A DNA stretch of 60,513 bases from Lachnospiraceae bacterium (lineage in GTDB: Bacteria; Bacillota; Clostridia; Lachnospirales; Lachnospiraceae). A program made the position numbers and the translations under genes. The DNA lies in the NCBI GenBank assembly GCA_900752065.1, contig CAADTT010000145.1:1-60513 (forward strand), in the 5' to 3' direction. Below the pieces are notes generated by a model. That model ran no database searches, had not been told where the DNA came from, and saw only the letters and a program-made list of their open reading frames with translations. This document shows positions 1-7,262 of this stretch, piece by piece; position 1 is the stretch's first letter; every line of letters starts with the position of its first letter.

Positions 1-44
1 TATGGATGCAATTTTTGCGTTCTGTGTGTTACAATTCATTTAAG

Positions 45-120
45 ATACCTCTCTGTTCAATAAGATTTTTTACTAACCGTTCAAAGTCAGTAATCTTATT
101 TTACTCTGAGGTATTTTTTT
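45..120 (+). terminator. Nested hairpin with T-tract
   Basis: Two nested inverted repeats, ATACCTC/GAGGTAT outside and AATAAGAT/ATCTTATT inside, are followed directly by seven T residues. Read on the plus strand this fits a rho-independent terminator for a gene lying left of the window. The 70-base span is long for a simple terminator. No gene is visible in 1-177 apart from this structure. Confidence 0.5.
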
Positions 121-177
121 CTCAACCTTCTTTCTCGGAATTCCCTATACTTGAATTATACAGGAAGCTCCTATAAC

Positions 178-834
178 TTAGAAAAAATCTCCATGGCGGA
201 TCAAACTCCCCGGCTCTGCCACCAGAAACTGTTCATCCCACCTGCCACTTACAAGCTTTTCCAGCAGGAGATTGCTTCCCTCAACATAATCCAGTGCAAC
301 GTTCATCGCATCTGCGTTTATCTGTGCCTTCATGACATATTCCTCGGAATAACAATCATTTAATCCGGTATCCACTATATCCAGATAATGATAATTGTCA
401 AAAAACATGTGATACAGTTCCTCCGCATCAAACCCTCCGAACTCTTTCGGCAGATCCGTGCAAAGCTTTTCCATATCAAAGTTATCCGGGTCCGTCTCTA
501 CCATATACATGTGTCCCATTTCTTTCAGATTCGGCACACAATCATCTGTTTTCTGAAGTAGCAGTGAGATGCAGTCATCTACTCTTGGAATCACTACCCT
601 TCTTGAAAATGTCACCTGATCCCAAGATCCTCCGCAAAACCCCATTGCAACTAATACAGTATCTACATCCTCGGGCAGATTTCTTTCCGCTTCTATGATT
701 TTCTCTCTCATCTGCTTCGGTTCCATATGGTATTTCCGGTCAAGATATCGCACCGGAATATTCGTATTTTCCTTTTTCTGTGCTGCTTCCACGTAATCCT
801 TCAGTGAACTGCATGACAGGATGATGGCACTCAT
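178..834 (-). CDS. DUF1638 domain protein
   Basis: The 218-residue protein starts MSAIILSCSSLKDYV and contains VLVAMGFCGGSWDQV, which fits DUF1638. That family is often found near corrinoid-dependent methyltransferase genes in anaerobes, but its activity is not established. It has several conserved-looking cysteines and no signal peptide or membrane segment, so it is probably cytosolic. Its ATG overlaps the stop of the upstream DUF3786 gene by 4 bases (ATGA), so the two are translationally coupled. No methyltransferase gene is in view, so the partner enzyme is unknown. Confidence 0.75.
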   Translation of the reverse strand: MSAIILSCSSLKDYVEAAQKKENTNIPVRYLDRKYHMEPKQMREKIIEAERNLPEDVDTVLVAMGFCGGSWDQVTFSRRVVIPRVDDCISLLLQKTDDCVPNLKEMGHMYMVETDPDNFDMEKLCTDLPKEFGGFDAEELYHMFFDNYHYLDIVDTGLNDCYSEEYVMKAQINADAMNVALDYVEGSNLLLEKLVSGRWDEQFLVAEPGSLIRHGDFF

Positions 835-1475
835 ATGATCTCATCACCTTCTTCCATACATTCCCTGATCCTGCACAGTACGTGTCCCAGCATAAACATG
901 ACCGTTTCAAAATGCATAAAGTCCTGAATGTTTTCATCTACCATAAACTTTAATACCGCAGGAAACTCCTCGTCCGCATCCCAGTATTGTATGATGAGCG
1001 GCAGAAATTCAAATACATCGATCCGCGCAGCAACATCTCCCTTCAGATCCGTCAGTTTTCCAAGTTTCCGCAATGCTGTTTGCAGCATCTCTGTTTTTCC
1101 GGCAAACTGATCCGCTGCCTTCTGAAAGAAACTGCTGCTGCCTCCCATGATCTGCACGGTACCCTTCAGCATATTTGTGGGGCAGAATTTTCCAGCCAGA
1201 GTACAGTTTTCTTTTGAATAACAGAGCACATCGTAGATCGTCATCGCTTCGTTATAGTCTGCCTCCGTTTCTGTCAGGAAATGATTCTCTGACCATGCAG
1301 CCCTTCCGGTCGATCGGCTGATCCGGTACTCTCTTCCCACAAACCTGATATAAATATACTTTTCATCATGAGGCAGGGAGAATTTTGTGATCATTTTATT
1401 CTGATCGTATTTCAAAAATTTCTCACTCATCTGATGTTTCATAATTTCATAATTTGAGATTCTTGGTATCGCCAT
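831..1475 (-). CDS. DUF3786 domain protein
   Basis: The 214-residue protein contains YIRFVGREYRISRSTGRA and a TIYDVLCY segment, resembling DUF3786 proteins; that domain also occurs in proteins linked to corrinoid and one-carbon metabolism. The start is set by a strong AAGGAGG 5 bases before ATG. It is the first full gene of a two-gene unit with the DUF1638 gene. A palindrome shared with the MarR promoter lies about 200 bases upstream, suggesting control by that regulator (inference). Biochemical function is unknown. Confidence 0.7.
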   Translation of the reverse strand: MAIPRISNYEIMKHQMSEKFLKYDQNKMITKFSLPHDEKYIYIRFVGREYRISRSTGRAAWSENHFLTETEADYNEAMTIYDVLCYSKENCTLAGKFCPTNMLKGTVQIMGGSSSFFQKAADQFAGKTEMLQTALRKLGKLTDLKGDVAARIDVFEFLPLIIQYWDADEEFPAVLKFMVDENIQDFMHFETVMFMLGHVLCRIRECMEEGDEII

Positions 1476-1548
1476 AGTCCTCCTTCTTTCTTACTCCTGT
1501 TTTTCTGCTGATAGCGCAGTGCTCTCTTTGCACACATCCGCATTGTTT

Positions 1549-1659
1549 TCACGTCTGACTCATCCAGATGGTCTGCAGGCTTTGCGATGACCTGCTGAAT
1601 AATATATTAATTCTCCGGTGTAAAATAATGCTCAGGCCCGGGAAATAAGGTTTTTCCAT
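1549..1659 (-). other. Small, possibly broken ORF between marR and DUF3786
   Basis: A GGGAGGGT precedes an ATG at 1659 that opens a 36-codon frame (MEKPYFPGLSIILHRRINI...). A second frame over 1478-1606 reads in a more protein-like way (QQVIAKPADHLDESDVK...RYQQKNRSKK) but lacks its own good start. A one-base shift near 1605 would join the two into a protein of roughly 60 residues. It may be a frameshifted small gene or plain leader sequence; I do not recognise it. Confidence 0.25.
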
Positions 1660-1671
1660 ACCCTCCCTGCA

Positions 1672-1691
1672 TATCGTGTATATGCACGATA
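1672..1691. promoter_or_regulatory. 20-bp palindrome, candidate MarR operator (downstream copy)
   Basis: TATCGTGTATATGCACGATA is an inverted repeat with one mismatched pair. It shares CGTGTATAT(A/G)CAC with the palindrome next to the marR promoter at 2162-2173. It lies just past the marR stop codon and upstream of the DUF3786-DUF1638 unit, so it could let MarR control that unit. Confidence 0.5.
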
Positions 1692-1709
1692 CAGTGAAAA
1701 TAAAATGCT

Positions 1710-2146
1710 TTATGAAGAAAGCTCACAAAGCTGATTTTCCATCTCTTCCAAATGCCGAAGCTGATCTTCACCCAACACCTTTTCCATTGTTGCCTGGGCC
1801 TTTTCCCATTGTTTCTCTGCATGCTGCAGTATCTCTTTTCCCTGATCTGACAAAACGATTGCACGGCTCCTTCCGTGCCCGGCTTCATCTTCTATCAGAA
1901 AATTTTCTTTCAGAAGCTTCAGATTTCTGGAAAGTGATGTGCGATCCAACCCCATCCTTCCTGCAAGAGCTGCACTGACACAGGCTCCATCACCCGGATA
2001 TGCTCCAACGTTGAAAACTGCTGGCATGTAATTCCGGCTTCTCTTAGATGGCTGTCATACATTCTGGTAACCTGCGCCGTGACAGAACGCAGGCAGCGGC
2101 AATAACACTCTATTCCGAATTTCTCAAGTTTCTTTGTCATAATCAT
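1710..2146 (-). pseudogene. MarR-family regulator, frameshifted
   Basis: The N-terminal half (MIMTKKLEKFG...CQQFSTLEHIRVMEPVSV) and the C-terminal half (AALAGRMGLDRTSLSRNLKLL...RAIVLSDQGKEIL) lie in different frames and together make one full MarR-type winged-helix protein of about 145 residues. The frame changes near 1971-1976, where GTGTCAGTGCAGCTC appears to lack one base. The start at 2146 follows ACGGAG; an in-frame ATG three codons upstream lacks such a site. Either a recent inactivation or a sequencing error, since the rest of the gene, its promoter and its operators look intact. Confidence 0.7.
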
Positions 2147-2161
2147 AAAACACTCCGTTTC

Positions 2162-2203
2162 GTGTATATACACATATTACAGTGATTCTTGATTCCTTGT
2201 CAA
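2162..2203 (-). promoter_or_regulatory. marR promoter and operator
   Basis: On the minus strand TTGACA (2198-2203) and TAATAT (2174-2179) are separated by 18 bases. Directly downstream is the perfect 12-bp palindrome GTGTATATACAC (2162-2173), placed where a bound repressor would block transcription. This arrangement suggests autoregulation. Confidence 0.6.
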
Positions 2204-2238
2204 GATTTTTCGTATTTGAGCGGAAAATTTTTCTGATA

Positions 2239-2281
2239 GAAAAAGCGCCTCCAACAACATTTCTCATGTCATTGAAAGCGC
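2239..2281 (-). terminator. Terminator after cysK
   Basis: On the minus strand an imperfect hairpin closed by GCGC/GCGC, with arms around CAATGACAT/ATGTTGTTG, is followed by CTTTTTCT. It lies 16 bases past the cysK stop and would end the sulfur operon. Confidence 0.5.
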
Positions 2282-2297
2282 ATTCTCATTCTTCTTA

Positions 2298-3224
2298 TTA
2301 ATCAAAAACTCCCATGGACAGATACCGTTCGCCGCTGTCCGGCAGCAATACTACAATCGTCTTTCCCTCATTTTCCGGTCTTTCCGTAAGATTTTTCGCA
2401 GCATAGAGAGCCGCTCCGGAGGACACTCCGCATAAAGCGCCTTCTGTCCTCACCAGTTCCCGGCAGGTCAAGTATGCCTCTTCATCACTCACAGCTATGA
2501 TCTCATCATAAATCTCTATATCCAAAGTATCCGGAACAAATCCCGCCCCGATTCCCTGAATCTTATGCCGTCCGGGTATCCCATCCGATAAAACAGGTGA
2601 TCCCGCAGGTTCCACCGCGACGATCTTCACCGCCGGATTTTTTTCTTTCAGGTATTTTCCGGTTCCCGTAATGGTTCCGCCTGTCCCCACTCCGGCCACA
2701 AAAATATCAACATTTCCCTCGGTATCTTTCCAGATTTCAGGCCCCGTTGTTTCGTAATGTGCCTGGGGATTATATGGATTTGTAAACTGGCTGGGAACAA
2801 AGCCCCCTATCTCATCTGCAAGTTCATTTGCTTTTCTGATGGCCCCTTTCGTTCCCTTTGAAGCAGGCGTCAAAACCAGCTCTGCACCATATGCGGATAA
2901 AAGCTTCCTTCTTTCCATGCTCATGGTTTCCGGCATGGTAATGATCAGACGATATCCACGCGCTGCTGCTACGCAGGCCAGCCCGATCCCCGTATTCCCG
3001 GAAGTCGGTTCGATGATCACATCTCCTTTGTGCAGGATACCCGCTTTTTCCGCTTCATCGATCATCCTTACCGCAACCCGGTCCTTCACGGACCCGGCAG
3101 GATTCATATATTCCAGCTTTGCGAGGATCCTTGCCTTACATCCATTTGCAGACGTATACTCCCGCAGTTCCAGCAGCGGAGTAGTACCCACCATATCTGT
3201 AATTTTCTGATAAACCTTTGCCAT
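2298..3224 (-). CDS. cysK: Cysteine synthase (O-acetylserine sulfhydrylase)
   Basis: Fold-type II PLP enzyme that makes cysteine from O-acetylserine and sulfide. Its 308 residues match the family length. The PLP lysine is in NPAGSVKDR (about K47), the substrate loop is PTSGNTGIGLA and the phosphate-binding loop is GVGTGGTITG; the C-terminus has LPDSGERYLS. It is the last gene of the sulfur operon, 51 bases after the AraC-type regulator and before a hairpin terminator. A sulfur-carrier-using CysM/CysO-type enzyme cannot be excluded, because a thiocarboxylate carrier is encoded in the same operon. Confidence 0.93.
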   Translation of the reverse strand: MAKVYQKITDMVGTTPLLELREYTSANGCKARILAKLEYMNPAGSVKDRVAVRMIDEAEKAGILHKGDVIIEPTSGNTGIGLACVAAARGYRLIITMPETMSMERRKLLSAYGAELVLTPASKGTKGAIRKANELADEIGGFVPSQFTNPYNPQAHYETTGPEIWKDTEGNVDIFVAGVGTGGTITGTGKYLKEKNPAVKIVAVEPAGSPVLSDGIPGRHKIQGIGAGFVPDTLDIEIYDEIIAVSDEEAYLTCRELVRTEGALCGVSSGAALYAAKNLTERPENEGKTIVVLLPDSGERYLSMGVFD

Positions 3225-3275
3225 ATTTTTCCTGTTACCTCTCTCCGATTCCTAATACTCAAACGATACCCTGAT

Positions 3276-4313
3276 TTAAATCTGAAATTCATAGGTCTCC
3301 GGGATCCGATACTGGGATGGTGTTACACCATATTTAGCCTTAAATTTCTTCAAAAAATATCCCATATCTTTATAATCCAGAGTGCCTGCTATGTCAATCA
3401 CTTTCATTTTTGTATGCTTCAACAGGTATGCTGCGCGCTTCATTTTTACGGTATTGACATAATCGACAAAATTTATCCGGATCTGCGCGGCAAACACTGT
3501 ACTCAAATAAGAACGGTTTATGTACAGTTCTTCTGATATCGTCTTTTGCCTCAGATCCCCCTCCGGTCTGTTTAATATATAGAGAAGGATGTGATCCAGC
3601 CCCTCTCCATGTACCGGGTACAATTCAGAAAATTCAAGAAAAAATGCATAAAACTCTTCTATGCTCCCGGATATGCTTTCCTCATAGTCCGAAAACCCTT
3701 CCCCCTGCGGCAGATAATCATCTTTCTGGAAATAAAATCCCAACCATTCATAACGCTCAAATAGCTCTGTGACCACACCATCTATGATCCGTTTCAGATA
3801 GGCAAACGCCTCCGACAGATCCATATATTCAGAAAGCATTGTATAAAGCAGTTCATCCAGATAGTCTTTGATTGAAAAATCAGCCTGCTCAAAATAATTT
3901 AATAATTCCTCTTCTCTGCAGATCTCCGCTGCTATTTTTCCATGCTCCGCATTCTCAATTTTACTGAAAAGAGCAATGAACTGGCCAATTTCAAAAGGAG
4001 TTACAAGATAGTCATCCACCCCCAGCAGGAAGCTTTTTCTCACAGTCTTAAAATCCGCATTCTGGCAGACTACGGCAACTGCCTTGCAGAGCTTTTCCTG
4101 TTTTATCGTCCTAAGGAGGGTAAGCACATGATTATCCGGCAGCGCTTCCAGCAGGACCAGATGGTATTTCGTTTCTCTTAAATATGTAATCAGTTTCTCA
4201 AAATCAGAAGTGATCCCGCAGATCTGAAAGCCGGTAGAATCGCCCCAGATCCGAAGTCTCTTCAACTCCTGTATAATGAATCCGCTTTTTACTGCCAGCA
4301 ATACTTTGTACAT
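3276..4313 (-). CDS. AraC-type regulator with degenerate receiver domain
   Basis: The 345-residue protein has an N-terminal receiver-like domain (1-120), a middle region and a C-terminal AraC double helix-turn-helix (about 245-340, with ISEELYINRSYLSTVF and YFLKKFKAKYGVTPSQYR). The receiver lacks the phosphorylation residues: where the acidic pair is expected it has VKS (8-10), the acceptor site in HLVLLEALP is Glu56, and the usual KPF lysine is replaced in TPF (T105). So it probably does not work as a normal response regulator. It sits inside the sulfur operon between the JAMM protease and cysK genes, and no histidine kinase is nearby. Likely a regulator of sulfur assimilation (inference). 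Confidence 0.8.
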   Translation of the reverse strand: MYKVLLAVKSGFIIQELKRLRIWGDSTGFQICGITSDFEKLITYLRETKYHLVLLEALPDNHVLTLLRTIKQEKLCKAVAVVCQNADFKTVRKSFLLGVDDYLVTPFEIGQFIALFSKIENAEHGKIAAEICREEELLNYFEQADFSIKDYLDELLYTMLSEYMDLSEAFAYLKRIIDGVVTELFERYEWLGFYFQKDDYLPQGEGFSDYEESISGSIEEFYAFFLEFSELYPVHGEGLDHILLYILNRPEGDLRQKTISEELYINRSYLSTVFAAQIRINFVDYVNTVKMKRAAYLLKHTKMKVIDIAGTLDYKDMGYFLKKFKAKYGVTPSQYRIPETYEFQI

Positions 4314-4328
4314 TGGTTACCTCACATT

Positions 4329-4748
4329 TCACTCATCTAGTATTTCCAAACGCTCTCTCTGGGCTTCCCCGTTCTCCACATGAAAAGAATGAATCACCGG
4401 TATTTCTCCCATGAGCGACAGGATCAGATAGCTGGCTTTTGAGTCATAAGCAAGCCTTATGTCCTCCTGAGATGGCCGCGACGGAGACTCCGGATGTGAA
4501 TGCCAGTTTCCAACCGGGGTCAGCCCCCTTGCCCTCATGTCCTTTACTGCCTGAAGCTGCTCTTTAGGATCCAGTGAAAAATGCTCATTGGAGGCATCCG
4601 TGTTGGTCAGATAATACACCTTCTCTATGACCCTCTCTTCTCCATGATCGCTGCCGGCGATCAGTCCACATGCCTCGTTCGGCAGTTTTCCTCTGGCGTG
4701 ACAGATCATTTCTTCCACATCCTGTCTTTTCATGATTACTTTTTTCAT
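4329..4748 (-). CDS. JAMM/MPN+ metalloprotease (HcyD/Mec-like)
   Basis: Small M67-family zinc peptidase. The JAMM motif is complete: Glu25 in NEACGLIAG, then HSHPESPSRPSQED, giving HxH-x7-S-x2-D. In Wolinella the equivalent protein (HcyD) trims the tail of a sulfur carrier to expose Gly-Gly; Mec of actinobacteria releases cysteine from CysO. Here the carrier ends GGGC, so trimming is needed. I prefer the ATG at 4748 over the GTG at 4760 because AAGGTGAG is well spaced to it. It follows the ThiF-type gene by 14 bases. Confidence 0.88.
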   Translation of the reverse strand: MKKVIMKRQDVEEMICHARGKLPNEACGLIAGSDHGEERVIEKVYYLTNTDASNEHFSLDPKEQLQAVKDMRARGLTPVGNWHSHPESPSRPSQEDIRLAYDSKASYLILSLMGEIPVIHSFHVENGEAQRERLEILDE

Positions 4749-4762
4749 ATTCCTGCTCACCT

Positions 4763-5572
4763 TTATATCTTATCTTCACATACATTCAGTTCATAGTCAA
4801 TAGGCTCTGTGATCGTCGGATGATCTCCGCAGACCGCACAGCTATGGGTATCACGGGGAAGCCTGATCTTTCGAAACTCCATTTTTAAAGCATCAAAAGT
4901 TAGTAGATAACCCGTCAGAAGATCTCCCTTTCCAATAATATATTTCACCGCTTCCATGGCCTGAAGACTTCCGATCACACCTCCCATCGCACCGATCACG
5001 CCGGCCTGTTTGCAGGTGGGAACCGCATCCTTTGGCGGCGGATCTTTAAAAATACAGCGATAACATGGGCCTGCTCCCGGCACATAGGTCATAAGCTGCC
5101 CTTGAAACCGGATGATTCCTGCATGGGAAAATGGCTTTTTCTCCAGGACACAGGCGTCATTGATCAGAAATTTTGCCGGAAAATTATCCGTTCCGTCAAT
5201 GATAAAATCGTACTCCCGAATCAGCTCCCGGATATTCGAGGCATCTACAAACATATGATAGGTATTCACCTTCACATCCGGATTCATTCTTTCTATGGTT
5301 TCCATTGCTGATCTTACCTTAGGTTTTCCCACATCCTCTGTCGAATGGATGATCTGTCTCTGCAGATTGGAAAGATCCACATCATCCGCATCTACGATGC
5401 CTATGGTCCCGACACCTGCCGCTGCCAGATACATGGCTGCCGGAGCGCCAAGACCTCCTGCGCCGATAATCAGCACTTTGGCATTCAGCAGCTTTTTCTG
5501 TCCTTTTGCCCCCACCTCTTTCAGTATGATATGCCGTGAGTAGCGTTCAATCTGTGCATCTGTCAATGCCAT
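4763..5572 (-). CDS. ThiF/MoeB/HesA-type sulfur-carrier adenylyltransferase
   Basis: E1-like enzyme that adenylates the C-terminal glycine of a ThiS/MoaD-like carrier using ATP. Its 269 residues carry the nucleotide loop GAGGLGAP (38-45), the metal/ATP motif DNFPAKFLIND (129-139), two Cys-x2-Cys zinc pairs (C170/C173, C245/C248) and a candidate catalytic Cys187 in PTCKQAG. There is no rhodanese domain, so sulfur must arrive from another source such as sulfide from the sulfite reductase. Its ATG directly follows the carrier gene's stop, so the pair is tightly coupled. It most likely works like HcyF. Confidence 0.88.
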   Translation of the reverse strand: MALTDAQIERYSRHIILKEVGAKGQKKLLNAKVLIIGAGGLGAPAAMYLAAAGVGTIGIVDADDVDLSNLQRQIIHSTEDVGKPKVRSAMETIERMNPDVKVNTYHMFVDASNIRELIREYDFIIDGTDNFPAKFLINDACVLEKKPFSHAGIIRFQGQLMTYVPGAGPCYRCIFKDPPPKDAVPTCKQAGVIGAMGGVIGSLQAMEAVKYIIGKGDLLTGYLLTFDALKMEFRKIRLPRDTHSCAVCGDHPTITEPIDYELNVCEDKI

Positions 5573-5779
5573 TTAGCATCCTCCTCCCATAAAATAAAGA
5601 AATTCCACATTGTCCCCATCCTTTAAAACAGTAACCGCCTTTTTATCTGCATCAATAAATTCATCATTGATGGAAACCGTCACATAGTCCGGCATTTCCA
5701 CGTTTTCGAGCTCTATAAGCTCTGATAACGTCATTCCATTTCTTACTTCTTTTTTATTTCCAGCAACTGTAATATACAT
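5573..5779 (-). CDS. ThiS/MoaD-like sulfur carrier with GGGC tail
   Basis: The 68-residue protein with a beta-grasp pattern (MYITVAGNKKEV...TLSELIELENV...VAVSIN-like strand...DGDNVEFLYFMGGGC) ends in three glycines plus one cysteine. ThiS and MoaD normally end in a bare Gly-Gly that becomes a thiocarboxylate. The extra cysteine, and possibly one glycine, must be cut off first, which fits the JAMM protease two genes on. In Wolinella HcyS has an extra alanine removed in the same way. GGAG lies 7 bases before the ATG. Probable sulfur donor to MetY or CysK. Confidence 0.85.
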   Translation of the reverse strand: MYITVAGNKKEVRNGMTLSELIELENVEMPDYVTVSINDEFIDADKKAVTVLKDGDNVEFLYFMGGGC

Positions 5780-5807
5780 GTTTTTACTCCATTCACTTAT
5801 TCTTACG

Positions 5808-6122
5808 TCAAAACGTTTTCAACCATTCCATCAGTTCCGGAAGCTTCCTCGCTCCTGTTTTCCGCTCCGTTTCCTGCCCATTTATGAATACGATCAATGT
5901 CGGTCTGGACAAAATCTTATATTTTTCTATAAGCTCAGCTTCATAATCTGTATTTACCTTATAAAAGGAGAAGCTTTCTCCAAGAAGCTCTTCCGCCTGG
6001 CCAAGCGCCGGCGCCAGTTTCTTGCAGGCGATGCAGGAATCCGAATAAAAATCTACCAAAACAGGAAGACCGCTTTTTAATACCTTTTCTTCAAATTCTT
6101 CTCTTCCAATCCTGTCTGCCAT
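5808..6122 (-). CDS. Thioredoxin-fold protein with CIAC active site
   Basis: The 104-residue thioredoxin-like protein has a redox motif in SDSCIACKKLAP (C30 and C33) instead of CGPC, and the cis-proline loop is SRPTLIVF. It is cytosolic, with no signal peptide. It sits between TusA (adjacent, 1-base gap) and the sulfur carrier in the sulfur operon. Losing the Gly-Pro of the canonical motif usually shifts redox potential, so it may serve as a dedicated persulfide or sulfite-reductase reductant rather than a general thioredoxin (inference). Confidence 0.85.
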   Translation of the reverse strand: MADRIGREEFEEKVLKSGLPVLVDFYSDSCIACKKLAPALGQAEELLGESFSFYKVNTDYEAELIEKYKILSRPTLIVFINGQETERKTGARKLPELMEWLKTF

Positions 6123-6371
6123 TTATCCTTCCTCCACTTTCCGGACATACAAGGTATAAGTGCCATCTCCATTATCCGCAAGCTTCAGGATCTTATGTCC
6201 TTCTTCCTTCATGCTTCTGGGAACGTTTTGAACCGGCTCGCCGTCATTCATACGGATCGCCAGCACCTCTCCGTCCTCCAGCTCGTCGATGCTCACCTTT
6301 GCCTTTACAAAAGTCATCGGGCAGACCTTATCCGTAATATCAACCTGCTCATCAAATTTCATAGTACCCAT
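6123..6371 (-). CDS. TusA-family sulfurtransferase
   Basis: The 82-residue TusA/SirA-like protein has the signature KVCPMTFVKAK, with the persulfide-carrying cysteine at C17 followed by proline. The family moves sulfane sulfur between proteins in the cytosol. The ATG at 6371 overlaps the sulfite reductase end by 20 bases and has GGAGG 6 bases upstream, favouring it over the internal ATG three codons later. It ends right before the thioredoxin-like gene, so sulfite reductase, TusA and thioredoxin are coupled. Confidence 0.87.
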   Translation of the reverse strand: MGTMKFDEQVDITDKVCPMTFVKAKVSIDELEDGEVLAIRMNDGEPVQNVPRSMKEEGHKILKLADNGDGTYTLYVRKVEEG

Positions 6372-7233
6372 GATATGCCTCCGTAATTACCTTTTTGAAT
6401 TCTTCCTCTCCAATTCTCTGCAGCATCAGGCGGAAACGCTCACCTGGTCTGGCATTTTTCTCGAAAAATCCAATGGCTGCATCTGCCACCCGGAACAAAG
6501 TCTCTTTATCCCTGATGATTGGAAGCAGCGTTTCCCCCTGATAGATCTTATTTCCAAATAGACCGCCAAAAGAAACAAGATATCCGCTTTCGCCTTCCCA
6601 TGCATCCGTGGGGCAGGATTTCACACAACGGCCGCAGTGATTACATTTTTCCCTGTCGATCACCACTTTACCATCTTTCATGGTAAGTGCACCCTCCCGG
6701 CAGGCCTTGACGCAGACGCCGCACTGAATGCAGGCATCCTCTTGATAATTCACGATCATGCCGCCCTTGATCCCCAGATCATTTTCTTCTGCTTTCAGAC
6801 AGTTGTTCTGGCACCCGGTCACTCCGAACTTAAATTTATGGGGCAGATCTTTTCCAAAATAGTGCTCATCCAGCTCCTTTGCCAGTGCATAAGTATCTAT
6901 GCAGCCGCTGGGACAGACCGCCGCTCCCTGACATGCCGTGACGGTTCGTACCCTCGGTCCGCAGACACCGGGCTTTACGCCTCCCTCTGCAAGCTTTTCT
7001 TTCACCTCTTCAATATCCTCAAAGCGGATGAACGGAATCTCAATTCCCTGTCTGGATGTCATATGTACATATCCTTTGCCATATCTGTCTGCAACCTCTG
7101 ATACGGTCCGGATATTTTTCGCAGTCAGATTACCTCCTACCACCTGAAGACGGAGAGAAAAATACCCTTTTTGTTTCTGCCTCATAAACCCGCCCTTTTT
7201 TAATGCTGAATAATCCGGTTTTTTTTCTGCCAT
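6352..7233 (-). CDS. Siroheme/4Fe-4S sulfite reductase, short AsrC/Fsr-like form
   Basis: The 293-residue one-subunit sulfite (or nitrite) reductase has a ferredoxin-like half domain (about 10-80), a siroheme/4Fe-4S site with cysteines C101, C107, C141 and C145 (TACQGAAVCPSG, TGCQNNCLKA), then two 4Fe-4S ferredoxin motifs (C168-C178 and C197-C207, the second followed by Pro). It is about half the size of assimilatory CysI and resembles the anaerobic AsrC and Fsr C-terminal types. It should supply sulfide to MetY, CysK or the carrier. GGAG precedes the ATG, and the gene follows metY by 29 bases. Confidence 0.85.
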   Translation of the reverse strand: MAEKKPDYSALKKGGFMRQKQKGYFSLRLQVVGGNLTAKNIRTVSEVADRYGKGYVHMTSRQGIEIPFIRFEDIEEVKEKLAEGGVKPGVCGPRVRTVTACQGAAVCPSGCIDTYALAKELDEHYFGKDLPHKFKFGVTGCQNNCLKAEENDLGIKGGMIVNYQEDACIQCGVCVKACREGALTMKDGKVVIDREKCNHCGRCVKSCPTDAWEGESGYLVSFGGLFGNKIYQGETLLPIIRDKETLFRVADAAIGFFEKNARPGERFRLMLQRIGEEEFKKVITEAYHGYYEI

Positions 7234-7262
7234 TGCTGTTCTCCTCCTGTTCTCTGCACCAT

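Noticed and set aside
1..177. Possible small gene in 151-363 (plus strand)
   Set aside because: It overlaps the antisense of the DUF1638 gene, lacks a ribosome site and has no recognisable protein features.
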